From Xanthomonas dyei (GTDB lineage: Bacteria; Pseudomonadota; Gammaproteobacteria; Xanthomonadales; Xanthomonadaceae), in the NCBI RefSeq assembly GCF_002939865.1, contig NZ_MDEE01000011.1, positions 29,754-93,753 of the forward strand: 64,000 nucleotides of DNA, in the 5' to 3' direction. The notes beneath the pieces are model-generated. The model saw only the letters and a list, made by a program, of their open reading frames with translations, was not told where the DNA came from and did not search any database. Within the stretch, counting starts at the first letter, position 1. Every line of letters begins with the position of its first letter. The position numbers and the translations under genes were made by a program. Below, piece by piece: positions 43,651 to 54,029 of the stretch.

Positions 43651-44063
43651 GTGTTTCCTTCTCCCGTCGGGAGAAGGTGCCCGCAGGGCGGATGAGGGTA
43701 GGGTTTCGGCGGGATTTGTGGGTGGCCGTACCCTCACCCCAACCCCTCTCCCGGTGGGAGAGGGGCTTTTAAGCGCTGCAGCCGTCTGGATGTTGCGTGG
43801 TTACGGTTGCGTGCCTAGCTAGGCTTCCAGTGCCGGCAGCTGTTTTCCTTCTCCCATCGGGAGAAGGTGCCCGTAGGGCGGATGAGGGTAGGTTTCGGCG
43901 GGATTTGTGGGTGGCCGTACCCTCACCCCAACCCCTCTCCCGGTGGGAGAGGGGCTTGTAAGCGCTACAGCCGTCTACGCGCTGCGGTCGCCTAAGGCCT
44001 GCGGTCGTCTGGATGTTGCGTGGTTACGGTTGCGCGCTTAGCCAGGCTTCCAGTGCCGGGGCC
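43651..44063. repeat. Two-copy ~190-bp tandem duplication reaching into the GGDEF-EAL gene
   Basis: Copy A starts near 43651 and copy B near 43841. Both run TTTCCTTCTCCC-TCGGGAGA, GGTGCCCG-AGGGCGGATGAG, the CCCCTCTCCCGGTGGGAGAG hairpin and AAGCGCT-CAGCCGTCT. Both then carry GGATGTTGCGTGGTTACGGT and CAGGCTTCCAGTGCCGG-like sequence, which in copy B is the 3' end of the GGDEF-EAL gene. Copy B has about 30 extra bases near 43975-44005. So the spacer repeat and the last ~40 bases of the gene were duplicated. This fills the 487-bp gap after the hydrolase; no gene is seen in it. Confidence 0.75.
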
Positions 44064-46393
44064 GGGAGGGGCCGCGAGAACAGGTAGCCCTGCAGGACTT
44101 CGCAGCCCAGGTCGGCCAGGAACAGGCGCTGTGCTTCGTTTTCGACGCCTTCGGCGACGACGTGCTTGCGCAAGTGTTCGCCGATGCGCAGCACCGAGGT
44201 GGTGAGGGCGCGTGCGTCTTCGCTGTGTTCGATATCGCGTACGAAGCTCATGTCCAGTTTGAGTTCGTCGATCGGCAGGCGGTGCAAATGGCTCAGGCTG
44301 GAATAACCGGTGCCGAAGTCGTCCAGCGATAACGAAATGCCGGCTTCGCGGATGGCGTGCAGGTTTTCCAGCACGCCTGGCTGTCCGGACAGCATCACGC
44401 TTTCGGTCAATTCCAGGGTCAGGTCGGACGCTTGCACGCCGGTGTCGGCGATCAACCGAAGCAGGTCGGGGAGCATGCGCGGGCTTTCGAAGCCGCTGGC
44501 CGACAGATTGACCGAGACGCGCGTGACCGGCACGCCGCGCAGACGCCAGTCGGCCACCTGTTCGCAGGCGCGCCGCAGAACCCAGGCGTTGAGCTGCGGC
44601 ATCATGCCTTGCTCTTCGGCGACCGGCAGAAACCGTGCGGGCGAAATGGCGCCCAGCTGCGGATGATTCCAGCGCAGCAACGCTTCCACGCCGTAGAGCG
44701 CGTGCGGCGCGGCGCTATGCAGTTGCGGCTGGTAGTGCAGCTGCAGTTGGTCGCGGCCAATGGCCTGGCGCAGTTCCGCTTCCAGCGCCACGCGCTCTTG
44801 CGCCATGCGATTCATGTCGGAGCTGAAGAAGCGGAACCGTCCGCCGCCTTCCTTCTTGGCGCGATTCATCGCAAGGTCGGCATGCCGCAGCAGGATGTTG
44901 ATGTCGCGCCCGTCTTCGGGAAACATCGCCACGCCGATGCTGGCCGAGGGATGCACGGTCATATGGCCCACCGACAGGGGGCCGGCGATGGTGCCAAGCA
45001 GACGCTCGGCCGCGGCGCTGGCCTGCTCGGCGCTGCACTGCGGCAGGGCCAGTGCGAATTCGTCGCCGGCCACGCGCGCCAGCATGGCGGTGGCCGCGAG
45101 CTGGTCGCCGATGCGCAGCGCGATGTCGCGCAGCAGGCCGTCGCCGGCCGAATGGCCCTGACTGTCGTTGATCAGCTTGAAGCGGTCGATGTTGATGAAC
45201 ATCAACGTGACCGGCTCGGCGGCGTATTCGGCCTGGGTCAGCGCCTGCTCGGCGCGCGCGCTGAACATGATGCGGTTGGGCAGGCCGGTCAGCGCGTCGT
45301 AGAACGCGAGTTGATGCACGCGTTGACGGATCTGCTCGCGCTCCAGTGCCAGCGTGCACAGCTGCTGGCACAGTTCGGTCAGCCGTACGTGCCAGGCATC
45401 GGCACGTTGCGGCTTGCGGTAATACAGCGCGAAGGTGCCGAGCACGCGCGAGCTATTGGCGCGGATCGGGGTGCTCCAGCAGGCGCGCAGACCCATCGGG
45501 ATCAATAGGTCGCGGTAGCCGGTGAACAACGGGTCGGTGGCGATGTCTTCCACCATCACCGCACGGCCGCGCCAGGCCGCGGTACCGCAGGCGCCTGCAC
45601 TGGGGCCGATCTTCAGACCGTTGACGGCGTCGGCATACTCGGGCGGCAGACTCGGCGCGGCCAGCGAATGCAGGCAGCCCTGGGGATCGGCGCTCATGAC
45701 GGTCGCCAACACCTCCGGTGCGATGCGTTCGACCTCGGTGCAGATCAGCGTCATCACCTCGATCAGCGGGCGCTCCTGCACCAGCGCTTCCAGCACGCGG
45801 TGCTGCAGCACTTCGTGCATCTTGGTGTCGGTGATGTCGGTCAGCACCGCCACGTAATGCGATGGATTATGTCCGGCGTCGTAGATCGGGTTGAAATTGA
45901 GCGAGATCCACAACGGCGAGCCGTCCTTGCGATAGACCAGCAAGTCGGCACGGGTCTGCTGCAAGGCATCGGCGCGATCGCGGATGCGTGCAATCTGGCC
46001 CTGATCGCTCTGCGCGCGGGTCAACACATCCGACGGGCGCTGGCCGACCACCTCGGCTTCGGTGTAGCCGAACATGCGCTGGAAGCCATCGTTGGCGTAG
46101 AGCAGGCGCGATTGCAGATCGCAGATGAGGATGGCACTGCTGCTGCCATCCAGCGCTTCGGCCAGCAGGCGCGAACGACGCTCGTCCGGCGCTTCGCCGG
46201 GTTTGGCCATACCGGCGGTGAGCGGGGCGGGCCTGATCTGCCCGGCCGTGCGCGCCTGGTCGAATGGGCCGACCGATGACGTATCGCCGACCAGCTCCGC
46301 TGTCGCCCATGCATCCGTCGCCGTGCTCGCGACGGTGTCCGGTGCGCCGGCGTGCGGCGGCAGATCGGTCGGATGCGGGGGCGGGGCGCGCAT
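44024..46393 (-). CDS. PAS-GAF-GGDEF-EAL cyclic-di-GMP signalling protein
   Basis: A protein of 789 residues. A low-complexity N-terminus (1-70) is followed by a PAS domain (about 75-195; ILICDLQSRLLYANDGFQRM, RKDGSPLWISLN), a GAF domain (about 205-350; SAGACGTAAWRGRAVMVEDI), a GGDEF domain (FYDALTGLPNRIMFSARAEQ; signature AGDEF in ARVAGDEFALAL) and an EAL domain (YGVEALLRWNHP, LDDFGTGYSSLSHLHRLP, VVAEGVENEAQ). The first Gly of GGDEF is Ala, so cyclase activity may be weak or lost, while the EAL signature and downstream acidic residues look intact, suggesting a phosphodiesterase. It starts six bases after cheB, so it belongs to the cheR-cheD-cheB operon. Confidence 0.93.
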   Translation of the reverse strand: MRAPPPHPTDLPPHAGAPDTVASTATDAWATAELVGDTSSVGPFDQARTAGQIRPAPLTAGMAKPGEAPDERRSRLLAEALDGSSSAILICDLQSRLLYANDGFQRMFGYTEAEVVGQRPSDVLTRAQSDQGQIARIRDRADALQQTRADLLVYRKDGSPLWISLNFNPIYDAGHNPSHYVAVLTDITDTKMHEVLQHRVLEALVQERPLIEVMTLICTEVERIAPEVLATVMSADPQGCLHSLAAPSLPPEYADAVNGLKIGPSAGACGTAAWRGRAVMVEDIATDPLFTGYRDLLIPMGLRACWSTPIRANSSRVLGTFALYYRKPQRADAWHVRLTELCQQLCTLALEREQIRQRVHQLAFYDALTGLPNRIMFSARAEQALTQAEYAAEPVTLMFINIDRFKLINDSQGHSAGDGLLRDIALRIGDQLAATAMLARVAGDEFALALPQCSAEQASAAAERLLGTIAGPLSVGHMTVHPSASIGVAMFPEDGRDINILLRHADLAMNRAKKEGGGRFRFFSSDMNRMAQERVALEAELRQAIGRDQLQLHYQPQLHSAAPHALYGVEALLRWNHPQLGAISPARFLPVAEEQGMMPQLNAWVLRRACEQVADWRLRGVPVTRVSVNLSASGFESPRMLPDLLRLIADTGVQASDLTLELTESVMLSGQPGVLENLHAIREAGISLSLDDFGTGYSSLSHLHRLPIDELKLDMSFVRDIEHSEDARALTTSVLRIGEHLRKHVVAEGVENEAQRLFLADLGCEVLQGYLFSRPLPAPALEAWLSAQP

Positions 46394-46399
46394 GTGCGA

Positions 46400-47476
46400 T
46401 CAGCGCGCTTGTGCCGACAGTGCGATCAGGCGTTCGGCGACACGGTCCAGCGGTACCACTTCCTGGGCGGCGCCCAGCTTGTAAGCGGCACCGGGCATGC
46501 CCCAGACCACGCTGCTGGCTTCGTCCTGCACCAGCGTGGGCGCGCCGGCCTGCAGCATTTCCAGCAGGCCGCGCGCACCATCGTCGCCCATGCCGGTGAG
46601 AATGGCGCCGACCGCGTTGGGGCCGGCGTTGGCGGCAACCGAGCGGAACAGCACATCCACGGCCGGCTTGTGGCGGTTGACCGGCGGGCCATCGTCGATA
46701 CGGCAGCGCCAACGCGCACCGTCGCGAATGATGCGCAGGTGCTGGCCGCCCGGCGGCAGATAGGCGTGGCCGGGCAGGATCGCTTCGCCGTCGCTGGCCT
46801 CGCGCACCGACATCGCCGAGTGGCGATTGAGGCGCTCGGCGAATGCGGTGCTGAAGCTGGCCGGCAGATGCTGGGTCATCACCACCGCCGGTGCATCGGC
46901 GGGCATGTGTTCGAGCACCACGCGCAGGGCTTCGGTGCCGCCGGCGGAGGCGCCGATGGCGATCAGCCGGTCGGTGGTGCGGAAGCGCAGCGCGCTGCCG
47001 GCTACCGGCGCGGCCTGCATGTCCAGGGTCACCTTAGGCGTGCTGGGGCGATGCAACGCGCTGACCTTGGCCTTGGCGGCCATCTTGACCTTGCTGACGA
47101 TTTCTTCGGCATAGCCTTCCAGCCCACGCACGACGTCGATCTTGGGCTTGGACACGAAGTCCACCGCACCCAGCGACAGAGCCTGCAAGGTGGTGTCTGC
47201 GCCGCGCTCGGTGAGCGATGAGATCATCACCACCGGCGTCGGGCGCAGACGCATCAGGTTTTCCAGAAACACCAGGCCGTCCATGCGCGGCATTTCCACG
47301 TCCAGCGTGATCACGTCCGGGTTGAGGCGTTTGATCTTCTCGCGCGCCAGGATCGGGTCGGCGGCCGAGCCGATGACTTCGATACCGGGATCGCGCGAGA
47401 GGATCTCGGTGAGCATCTGACGGACCACCGCCGAGTCGTCGACGATCAGTACACGAACGGGAGTTTCCAGCGTCAT
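46400..47476 (-). CDS. cheB: Chemotaxis methylesterase/glutamine deamidase CheB
   Basis: A protein of 358 residues. The receiver domain has [14 protein letters not shown], phosphoacceptor Asp in [12 protein letters not shown] and Lys in [10 protein letters not shown]. The methylesterase domain has the catalytic Ser in [12 protein letters not shown], His in [11 protein letters not shown] and Asp in [12 protein letters not shown]. It removes methyl groups from receptor glutamates for adaptation. It overlaps cheD by four bases. Confidence 0.96.
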   Translation of the reverse strand: MTLETPVRVLIVDDSAVVRQMLTEILSRDPGIEVIGSAADPILAREKIKRLNPDVITLDVEMPRMDGLVFLENLMRLRPTPVVMISSLTERGADTTLQALSLGAVDFVSKPKIDVVRGLEGYAEEIVSKVKMAAKAKVSALHRPSTPKVTLDMQAAPVAGSALRFRTTDRLIAIGASAGGTEALRVVLEHMPADAPAVVMTQHLPASFSTAFAERLNRHSAMSVREASDGEAILPGHAYLPPGGQHLRIIRDGARWRCRIDDGPPVNRHKPAVDVLFRSVAANAGPNAVGAILTGMGDDGARGLLEMLQAGAPTLVQDEASSVVWGMPGAAYKLGAAQEVVPLDRVAERLIALSAQAR

Positions 47477-48069
47477 TCGAACAACTCCACTCCACCGGTG
47501 ACCGGTGCTTTGGACAGACGGGCGCGCACGGCCGATTCTGTGGCGGCGACTTCGGCTTCGTGCGCATGCGGCAAGCGCTGCACGACTACCCGGCCGGTCG
47601 TCGGAAAGAACCACACCTTGCGCGGATGGATGCCGCACAAATCTTCGGCAATGATGGGGATGTGTTCGGCCTGCAGGTACTGGCGCACGAACTCGGCGTT
47701 GCGGGTGCCGACCGGGTTGCTGGTGAAGCCCTTGAGCACGTTGGCGCCGCCGAAGACCTTGGCTTCGATGCGTTTGCGATGCGCGCCGCGCTTGAGCATG
47801 TCGTTGATCAGCAACTCCATCGCATAACTGCCGTAGCGCGCCGGTGCACCGTCGCCGACCTGACCTTCGGGCAGCAGAAAGTGATTCATGCCGCCGATCT
47901 TGAGCACCGGGTCGCGCAAGCAGGCCGCAACGCACGATCCCAAGGTGGTCGTCAACGCGGTGTCGTCGTCCACCACCAGATACTGGGTAGGCAGCAGCTT
48001 GGCGGTGATGGTCTGGAACCGCGAATCGCGGTAGCGCATCACGTCGTCGACTTGCACGGCGGTACTCAT
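47473..48069 (-). CDS. cheD: Chemoreceptor glutamine deamidase CheD
   Basis: A protein of 198 residues. The catalytic Cys lies in [14 protein letters not shown] and the His in [11 protein letters not shown], followed by [10 protein letters not shown]. CheD deamidates receptor glutamines to create methylation sites and can also interact with CheC or CheY. Starts and stops overlap with cheR and cheB. Confidence 0.95.
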   Translation of the reverse strand: MSTAVQVDDVMRYRDSRFQTITAKLLPTQYLVVDDDTALTTTLGSCVAACLRDPVLKIGGMNHFLLPEGQVGDGAPARYGSYAMELLINDMLKRGAHRKRIEAKVFGGANVLKGFTSNPVGTRNAEFVRQYLQAEHIPIIAEDLCGIHPRKVWFFPTTGRVVVQRLPHAHEAEVAATESAVRARLSKAPVTGGVELFE

Positions 48070-48932
48070 GCAGATGCCCCCGTACGCGGGGCACGCCGAT
48101 ACAGCGTGCGCCCGCACGGCTGGATCAGATCGGCCGCGTGCAGGTAATTCTCCGAATGCCCGGTATAGAGCAGACCGTCGTCGCCCATGTGACTGACCAG
48201 ACGCGACAGGATGCCGCGCTGGGTCGGTTTGTCGAAATAGATCATCACGTTGCGGCAGAACAGCGCCGCGTACGGGCCGCCGACGTCGTAACGCGGTGAC
48301 AGCAGATTCAACTGGCGGTATTCGATGAGTTGGCGCAGCGCCGGGATGACCCGGCACTTGCCTTCGTTGGCGCCGCTGCCGCGCTGGAAATACTTGCGCT
48401 TGATCGCCGCATCCAGCGAGGCGACGCGGTCGATGGCGTAGACGCCGCGCGAGGCGGTTTCCAGCACCTGGGTGTCGACGTCGGTGGCGACGATGCTTAC
48501 CGGCGGGGTCAGCGTGCCGAATGCTTCGCAGGCGGTGATGGCGATGGAGTAGGGCTCCTCGCCGGTGGAGGCGGCGCACGACCAGATCTTCAGGGGCGCC
48601 TGCGAGGCGCGCTTCTGCAATTCTTCGCGCAGTTTGTCGAAGTGATGCGGCTCGCGGAAGAACGAGGTCAGGTTGGTGGTCAGTGCGTTGGTGAACGCCT
48701 GCCATTCTTCTTCGTCGTTGCCGGCTTCCAGCTGGTCGATGTACTCGCGAAACGAGCGCAGCCCGAGCACGCGCAGGCGGCGCGACAGGCGGCCGTACAC
48801 CATGTCGCGCTTGGCCGGTGCCAGCGAGATGCCGACGCGCTGGTAAATCAGGTCGCAAACGCGCTTGAAGTCGCGGTCGCCGAAATCGAATTCGCGCGTG
48901 TCTGAAGCGGGAGTCGTAGTCGTCATATCCAT
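48066..48932 (-). CDS. cheR: Chemotaxis protein methyltransferase CheR
   Basis: A protein of 288 residues that methylates receptor glutamates with S-adenosylmethionine. The N-terminal helical domain ([20 protein letters not shown]) precedes [16 protein letters not shown] and the SAM-binding [15 protein letters not shown] and [12 protein letters not shown] segments; [20 protein letters not shown] is also typical. It heads the operon cheR-cheD-cheB-GGDEF/EAL. It can tether to the WQEF tails of neighbouring receptors. ATG 48926 (MTTTTPA) is an alternative start. Confidence 0.95.
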   Translation of the reverse strand: MDMTTTTPASDTREFDFGDRDFKRVCDLIYQRVGISLAPAKRDMVYGRLSRRLRVLGLRSFREYIDQLEAGNDEEEWQAFTNALTTNLTSFFREPHHFDKLREELQKRASQAPLKIWSCAASTGEEPYSIAITACEAFGTLTPPVSIVATDVDTQVLETASRGVYAIDRVASLDAAIKRKYFQRGSGANEGKCRVIPALRQLIEYRQLNLLSPRYDVGGPYAALFCRNVMIYFDKPTQRGILSRLVSHMGDDGLLYTGHSENYLHAADLIQPCGRTLYRRAPRTGASA

Positions 48933-49094
48933 ACACGTCGGGAGCTATAACGTGGTATCGGCCATGTGGCCGTCCAACTGAAGCACCAATCCATCGCTAT
49001 CTGCGGCAGGGTTCGCTATCGCATCAGCGCTGCAGTGCGGCGGCGTGCATGGGCAAAGCGGCGGGGTGAAGGCTGCCTGTCGTTGCGAGAGGCA

Positions 49095-49129
49095 GAAACA
49101 CAACGCCCCGGCAGTGCCGGGGCGTTGTG
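49095..49129 (-). terminator. Terminator hairpin between the chemoreceptor gene and cheR
   Basis: CACAACGCCCCGG, loop CAGTG, CCGGGGCGTTGTG: a perfect 13-bp stem, followed on the minus strand by TTTCTGC. It probably ends the transcript of the receptor gene upstream. Bases 48933-49094, the cheR leader, show no other feature. Confidence 0.75.
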
Positions 49130-49151
49130 GGTGACAGCGGTGACTTGGAGC

Positions 49152-49281
49152 GGTTACCAGAACGTAGCGAGCAGTCGCCAGGTAGGTGCGGACGGCGCGG
49201 AGGAGGCGGAGTGTCCGGCGTGGTACCTGCCGCACCGGCCGCGCCCACCTGGCGCCTGCACAGCCCTTCTGTTGGCTGCTC
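49152..49281 (-). repeat. Inverted copy of the 135-bp CTAACAAAAC-end repeat family
   Basis: Read on the minus strand it begins GAGCAGCCAACAGAAGGGCT directly after the receptor's stop codon and ends near GTTCTGGTAACC, with the shared interior GCCAGG-GGGCGCGGCCGGTG and CCGTCC-CACC-CCTG-CGACTG. It matches the copy at 11971-12104 in order and length, with more divergence in the ends. Confidence 0.6.
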
Positions 49282-51657
49282 TTAGAACTCTTGCCAGTTA
49301 CCGTCGGCCAGTGCGGCCTGCGGCTTGGCAGCACGCGCTGGGCCTGCGGCTGTCCGCACGGCCGGCTTGGCCGCGGTCTTGACCGCCACCGGACGCGAGG
49401 GAACCGGGCGCAAATGCGCTTGCGCAATCGCGGCCGATTCGTCCAGCTTGAACACCGACACCGCTTCGGCCAGCTGGCCGGCCTGCTCTTCCATCGAGCG
49501 GGCGGCGGCAGTGGCTTCTTCCACCAGCGCGGCGTTCTGCTGCGTGGTTTCGTCCATCTGGGTGATGGTCTGATTGACCTGCTCGATGCCGGCCGACTGT
49601 TCCTGCGAGGCCGCAGAAATCTCGCCCATGATGTCGGTCACGCGCTGCACGCTGGCCACGATCTCGGCCATGGTCGCACCGGCCTTGCGCACCAGCGCCG
49701 AGCCTTCGGCCACCTTGTGCACGGAGTCGTCGATCAATCCCTTGATCTCCTTGGCCGCACCGGCCGACCGCTGTGCCAGCGTGCGCACTTCGGAGGCGAC
49801 CACTGCGAAGCCACGGCCCTGTTCGCCGGCACGTGCCGCTTCCACCGCGGCGTTCAGCGCCAGGATGTTGGTCTGGAACGCAATGCCGTCGATGACCGAG
49901 ATGATGTCGGCGATCTTCTTGGACGAGGCTTCGATGCCGGACATGGTGGTGACCACCTGCGACACCACTTCGCCGCCCTGCGAGGCCACACCAGTGGCGC
50001 CGATGGCCAGCTGATTGGCCTGACGTGCGCTTTCGGCGTTCTGCTTGACGGTAGAGGTGAGCTCTTCCATCGAGGCAGCGGTTTCTTCCAGATTGGCGGC
50101 CTGCTGTTCGGTGCGGTGCGACAGATCGCTATTGCCCGAGGCGATTTCGCCGGCGGCCGAGTTGATCGCACTGGACGAGAGCTTGATGCGACCGACGATA
50201 TCGGCCAGTTGCTCGGCGGTGGCATTGGCATCGTCGCGCATCTGCGCGAACACACCGCTGAACTGCCCTTGCATGCGCACGGTCAGGTCGCCGCGCGACA
50301 GCGCAGACAACAACGCAGAGATCTGCTCCAGGCTGCCGGCGTTGGCATCCAGCAAGCCGTTGAGCTGCTGCGCCAACTGCAGGAAGAAGCCCTGCTTGCC
50401 GTCGGTTTCGACGCGGCCGCTCATGTCGCCGCTGGCAGCGGCGCGCACGATGCGGGCGACTTCTTCTTCGACCTGGACTTCGATGGTGCGGTCGCGCCAT
50501 TCGCAGACTTCGCCGGTGGTTTCGCCTTGCTCGTTCTTGATGCCGGTGACGGTCTGCGCCAGCACCACTTCGCCGAAGCGCTCTTCGAAGCTGGTGACGC
50601 CGTCGCGTTCAAGCGCAGCGATGGCCTTGCGCACGGTCGCATCCGACAGGCCCAGGTAGCTGATATGCTGGCCGATGACCTTGCTTGCATCGAACTCGGG
50701 CGATGCCAGGCGGATGCTGCTTTCGTACTGCGCAACGATCTTCTTGAACGCGTCGTTGGCGTAGATCATCACGCGATCGGGATCGGTGATGAAGGTGCCG
50801 GTGGACGACTTGTCCAGCGCGGTGCGGATGCGCAGGTTCTCGTCGGCGATCTTCTGGTCGCGTTCGATACGCTCCTTCAGGTCGCGCTGCATGCGCTGCA
50901 TGGAGCGCATCAGTTCGCCCACTTCGTCCTTGCCGTGCGCGTTGATCTGGCCATCCAGCTTGCCGCCGGCGATCTCGGTGGCGGTGCTCACCGCGCCGCG
51001 CATGCTGCGCACGATGGAACGGGCGAACAGGAACGCCAGACCCAGGCCACCGGCAATGCCGATCAGCAACACCACCAGGGTCAGCGAGACCGAGGTTGCG
51101 TGGACCTTTTCGGCCTTGGTCTTGGCGGCCTGTGCCAGCAGATTATCCTCGGCGATCAACGCAGCCAGCGAATCCTTTGCCTTGTTGTGCAGGGTGCGGG
51201 TCTCGCCGACAAAGGTGTCGATGGCATCGTCGGGGAGATTGAGCTCAATCATTTCATCGACGCTGGCGTACGAGGCCGAGGCCTTCTTCCAGTCGGCCAC
51301 GAACACGTCGAAGAGTTTTTTCTGTTGCGGGCTTTCGATCAGGCGGGGGTAGCCCTTGATCGTTGCTTCGATTTCGCCGTTGAGCCGCTTGGCGCGAACC
51401 TTGGCTTCCTGTTTGACCGCATCGCTGGCACGCACCAGATTTTGATAAGACGCATTCCGGTATTCGCCGAGCATGCCGCGCAGATCGCCGGCTTCGCGCA
51501 CGCTGGACATGGTGTTGCCGGCCAGGTCGCGCGTCACGTTGTTGAGCGAGGCCAGGCCCGAATACGCGATGATTCCCTGCACCAGCATGATCAGCAGCAC
51601 GATGCCGAACGCCAGCATCAGCCGCGGCATCAATTTCAGATTATTGATCCATTGCAT
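49282..51657 (-). CDS. Methyl-accepting chemotaxis protein with PAS domain and WQEF tail
   Basis: A protein of 791 residues. TM1 ([20 protein letters not shown]) and TM2 ([20 protein letters not shown], about 190-210) bracket a four-helix-bundle periplasmic ligand domain. A HAMP domain, a PAS domain (about 285-400; [20 protein letters not shown]) and a second HAMP-like segment come next, then the signalling coiled coil with the tip [20 protein letters not shown] and [20 protein letters not shown]. The C-terminus is an Ala-rich linker ending NWQEF, the pentapeptide that tethers CheR or CheB. ATG 51657 (MQWINNLKL) is preferred. cheR lies downstream. Confidence 0.94.
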   Translation of the reverse strand: MQWINNLKLMPRLMLAFGIVLLIMLVQGIIAYSGLASLNNVTRDLAGNTMSSVREAGDLRGMLGEYRNASYQNLVRASDAVKQEAKVRAKRLNGEIEATIKGYPRLIESPQQKKLFDVFVADWKKASASYASVDEMIELNLPDDAIDTFVGETRTLHNKAKDSLAALIAEDNLLAQAAKTKAEKVHATSVSLTLVVLLIGIAGGLGLAFLFARSIVRSMRGAVSTATEIAGGKLDGQINAHGKDEVGELMRSMQRMQRDLKERIERDQKIADENLRIRTALDKSSTGTFITDPDRVMIYANDAFKKIVAQYESSIRLASPEFDASKVIGQHISYLGLSDATVRKAIAALERDGVTSFEERFGEVVLAQTVTGIKNEQGETTGEVCEWRDRTIEVQVEEEVARIVRAAASGDMSGRVETDGKQGFFLQLAQQLNGLLDANAGSLEQISALLSALSRGDLTVRMQGQFSGVFAQMRDDANATAEQLADIVGRIKLSSSAINSAAGEIASGNSDLSHRTEQQAANLEETAASMEELTSTVKQNAESARQANQLAIGATGVASQGGEVVSQVVTTMSGIEASSKKIADIISVIDGIAFQTNILALNAAVEAARAGEQGRGFAVVASEVRTLAQRSAGAAKEIKGLIDDSVHKVAEGSALVRKAGATMAEIVASVQRVTDIMGEISAASQEQSAGIEQVNQTITQMDETTQQNAALVEEATAAARSMEEQAGQLAEAVSVFKLDESAAIAQAHLRPVPSRPVAVKTAAKPAVRTAAGPARAAKPQAALADGNWQEF

Positions 51658-51739
51658 TGACACGATTTCCCCGTAAAAGTCAGTCCGCATAATCCAGACA
51701 GCAGATCGCCACGCATGGGCGTGGCGATCTGCGGTGCGA

Positions 51740-52123
51740 TTACTTGATGGTGGCGAGCTTCAGGCTGGCCGGGGAGCTGACTTCGATTTCGGCGCGCGAG
51801 CTGTCGCGCTGGATCTTGCCCAGGACGCAGACGTCCTTACCTTCCAGTGATTCCGGGGCAAAGCTGAACTTGCCGCGGTTGGCGCCGTCGATACGGGCCG
51901 AGAAGGTGTGGCGCGGGAACATGCCGCCCATGTACAGGAAGGTGGGTTCGCCTTCCGAGCTTTGCGCGTACTTGGCCTTTTCGACCTTGCCGCAGACCAT
52001 GCCGTCCTTGCCGACGAAGCGGGTCGCCATCTCCGGCGGAATCATTTCCTGCGATTGAGCCGACAGCGTGGGAGCAACGATCACCAGAGCAGCGACGGGG
52101 AGGAGCGAGAGCAGAAACTTCAT
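51740..52123 (-). CDS. Small exported protein, uncharacterised
   Basis: A protein of 127 residues with a signal peptide ([23 protein letters not shown]). The mature part ([50 protein letters not shown]) looks like a small beta-barrel of OB type and has two Cys residues that may pair. I do not recognise a named family with certainty. It lies between cheW and a chemoreceptor gene on the same strand and could be co-transcribed. Confidence 0.72.
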   Translation of the reverse strand: MKFLLSLLPVAALVIVAPTLSAQSQEMIPPEMATRFVGKDGMVCGKVEKAKYAQSSEGEPTFLYMGGMFPRHTFSARIDGANRGKFSFAPESLEGKDVCVLGKIQRDSSRAEIEVSSPASLKLATIK

Positions 52124-52436
52124 TGGGGATTCTCCAGAATCAAAAGTCGAACGGTGACCCGCTTGTGTACGCGGGCTTCTATTCAGCTATCGGCTAACTG
52201 GGGTTCAACTTGAATCCAAAAAGTGTGAATTGCATCTCACTTCTATTAGGCGGTGCGTCTCGTGTCAGGACGCTCCCCACACCTGATGGTGGTATGCGCG
52301 TTGTGCATAAATCATTACGGCCGTCAGATGGCTGCCGGGTATGCAGGCGTCGCGATGCACACCTGCTGCATCGCCGCGCTTGCCCACCACCGCATCCCTC
52401 TGACGACCGCAGGCCGCCGCACCCAACCACCTTGAA
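52124..52436. other. Non-coding spacer between cheW and the exported-protein gene
   Basis: No gene is seen. It contains a perfect hairpin GCGATGCA-loop-TGCATCGC at 52352-52374. A stretch near 52395-52420, read on the minus strand (GCGGCCTGCGGTCGTCAG), resembles one end of the 135-bp repeat family, so a fourth, diverged copy is possible. The hairpin may also act as a terminator of cheW. Confidence 0.4.
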
Positions 52437-52922
52437 TCAGGCGGCTTCTTCAGCCAGCTGCTGCTGACCCAGCTCGGTGCTGTCCAGCAAGGTTTCGATA
52501 TCCAGCAGGATCAGCATGCGATCGTCCTGGGTGCCGATGCCGGAGATGAAGCGGGTGTCCACCGAAGCGCCGAACTCGGGCGTCGGGCGGATCTGATCGT
52601 CGTTGAGCGGGATCACGTCCGAGACGCTGTCCACCACGATGCCGACCACGCGGTCTTCGACGTTGAGCACGATCATCACGGTGAAAGCGTCGTAGCGCGC
52701 TTCTTTCAGGCGCAGCTTCAGGCGCAGGTCGATCACCGGCACGATGGTGCCGCGCAGGTTGATCACACCCTTGATGTAGTCGGGCGCGTCGGGCAGACGG
52801 GTGACCGAATCGTAGCCGCGGATTTCCTGCACTTTCAGGATGTCCACGCCGTAGTGCTCTTCGCCCAAAGCGAAGCTGAGGAATTCACCACCGGTGCCGG
52901 TGGCAGTGCTTTTGTCGTTCAT
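52437..52922 (-). CDS. cheW: Chemotaxis coupling protein CheW
   Basis: A protein of 161 residues that links receptors to the CheA kinase. The CheW fold is clear: FLSFALGEEHYGVDILKVQE, RLPDAPDYIKGVINLRGTIV, PVIDLRLKL and VGIVVDSVSDVIPL. It is a single-domain CheW of usual length with an acidic C-terminus. It lies near the ycgR and receptor genes. Confidence 0.95.
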   Translation of the reverse strand: MNDKSTATGTGGEFLSFALGEEHYGVDILKVQEIRGYDSVTRLPDAPDYIKGVINLRGTIVPVIDLRLKLRLKEARYDAFTVMIVLNVEDRVVGIVVDSVSDVIPLNDDQIRPTPEFGASVDTRFISGIGTQDDRMLILLDIETLLDSTELGQQQLAEEAA

Positions 52923-53043
52923 GAAAACTCCAGGCGTTGCGGCTGAGTGTCAGGTTGCGGCACTAGGTTGAAAAGGCTGCCATAGCAACATCGGCGCGGC
53001 GCTGTGCAACTTTAGGTATGGGGCTGTTGTGGTGCGGGCGGGT

Positions 53044-53832
53044 TCAGAACACGCCGCTCTTGCGCGCGTTGCGTTGGCGGTCGACCCGAAAGATGTAGCG
53101 CTGGATGGTTTCGTCGGCGCCACGCGGCAGATCGCTGAACTGCAGGCCGACGCGGAAGCCTTCGCTGCCATTGGGCAGGGTCTGCTTGTCTTGGCTGCAC
53201 ACCGTGAGCGGCAGGGCGATCGGTGCGACGTCGGGCAGGTGCAGCGTGCAGTCGCGATAGGTGCGGTGCGGCTCCAGCAAGGGCATGCCGGCGGTGAGCG
53301 ACACCGCCAGGCCGCCGCTGCTGATGTCGATCACGCGCAGCTGCAGGTTGAGATTGCCGCCCTGGGCTTCGTCCTGGCGGATGATGCACACGGGCGAGTC
53401 GGTGATCGGCGTTTCCAGCCGGTACGATTCGCGGCGTTGCATGTGGTACATCGCGTCCGGCAGCTCGGTGCGGAAGGCGACGTGGATGTCGCGCTCGATG
53501 CGTTCGGCCTTTTCCAGCCGGAAGCGCACGTTGACCCGCTCCAGTTGCGCGTAGCAGAGCAGGTACTTGGCATCTTCGATGGCGCGGTTGGAGGTGTCGT
53601 TGTGGCTGCCGTCCAGAATCACGCAATCGTCGTCTTCATCGATTTCGAGCACGGCGGTAGGCACGGCCATGTCGCGGCCGGCCACATGCATGGTCACCAC
53701 GGCGCGTTGATCGAGCAGCTGGCGCAGCAAGCCACGGATCTGCCGTTTGTTGCGCAGCAGATAGCGTTCGTCACCTTCTGCAAGGTGATCGTCGTGGTCC
53801 AGCTCTGACTCTGAGGTATCGCCTTGGGACAT
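53044..53832 (-). CDS. ycgR: YcgR-type flagellar brake protein with PilZ domain
   Basis: A protein of 262 residues. The N-terminal YcgR domain (about 10-115) is followed by a PilZ domain with the c-di-GMP motif RRESYR (RxxxR form) and DISSGG (D/N-x-S-x-x-G form). When c-di-GMP is high, such proteins bind the flagellar motor and slow or bias it. ATG 53832 (MSQGDTSES) is preferred to 53844. It lies in a chemotaxis cluster that also has a GGDEF-EAL protein, linking c-di-GMP to motility. Confidence 0.9.
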   Translation of the reverse strand: MSQGDTSESELDHDDHLAEGDERYLLRNKRQIRGLLRQLLDQRAVVTMHVAGRDMAVPTAVLEIDEDDDCVILDGSHNDTSNRAIEDAKYLLCYAQLERVNVRFRLEKAERIERDIHVAFRTELPDAMYHMQRRESYRLETPITDSPVCIIRQDEAQGGNLNLQLRVIDISSGGLAVSLTAGMPLLEPHRTYRDCTLHLPDVAPIALPLTVCSQDKQTLPNGSEGFRVGLQFSDLPRGADETIQRYIFRVDRQRNARKSGVF

Positions 53833-54029
53833 GGGCACAAGCACAGTGGTAGCGGGAAAGCGCCCGGAGGGTTGTCCCGGCGTCGCCTTGATATCGGCGG
53901 CAAACCCAAATCTTTAACAGCGGCTGACAAAACTCGTACGCCTGGCGCTGCTAATGACCTGTCGCGATGGAGCTTTCGACGCAGCAACCATCAAGGTTCT
54001 GGCGCGCGATGTCTTCGTTCTTCGGCAAG

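Noticed and set aside
43651..44063. CRISPR-like array
   Set aside because: There are only two long copies, about 190 bases each, with no short regular repeats and spacers and no cas genes.
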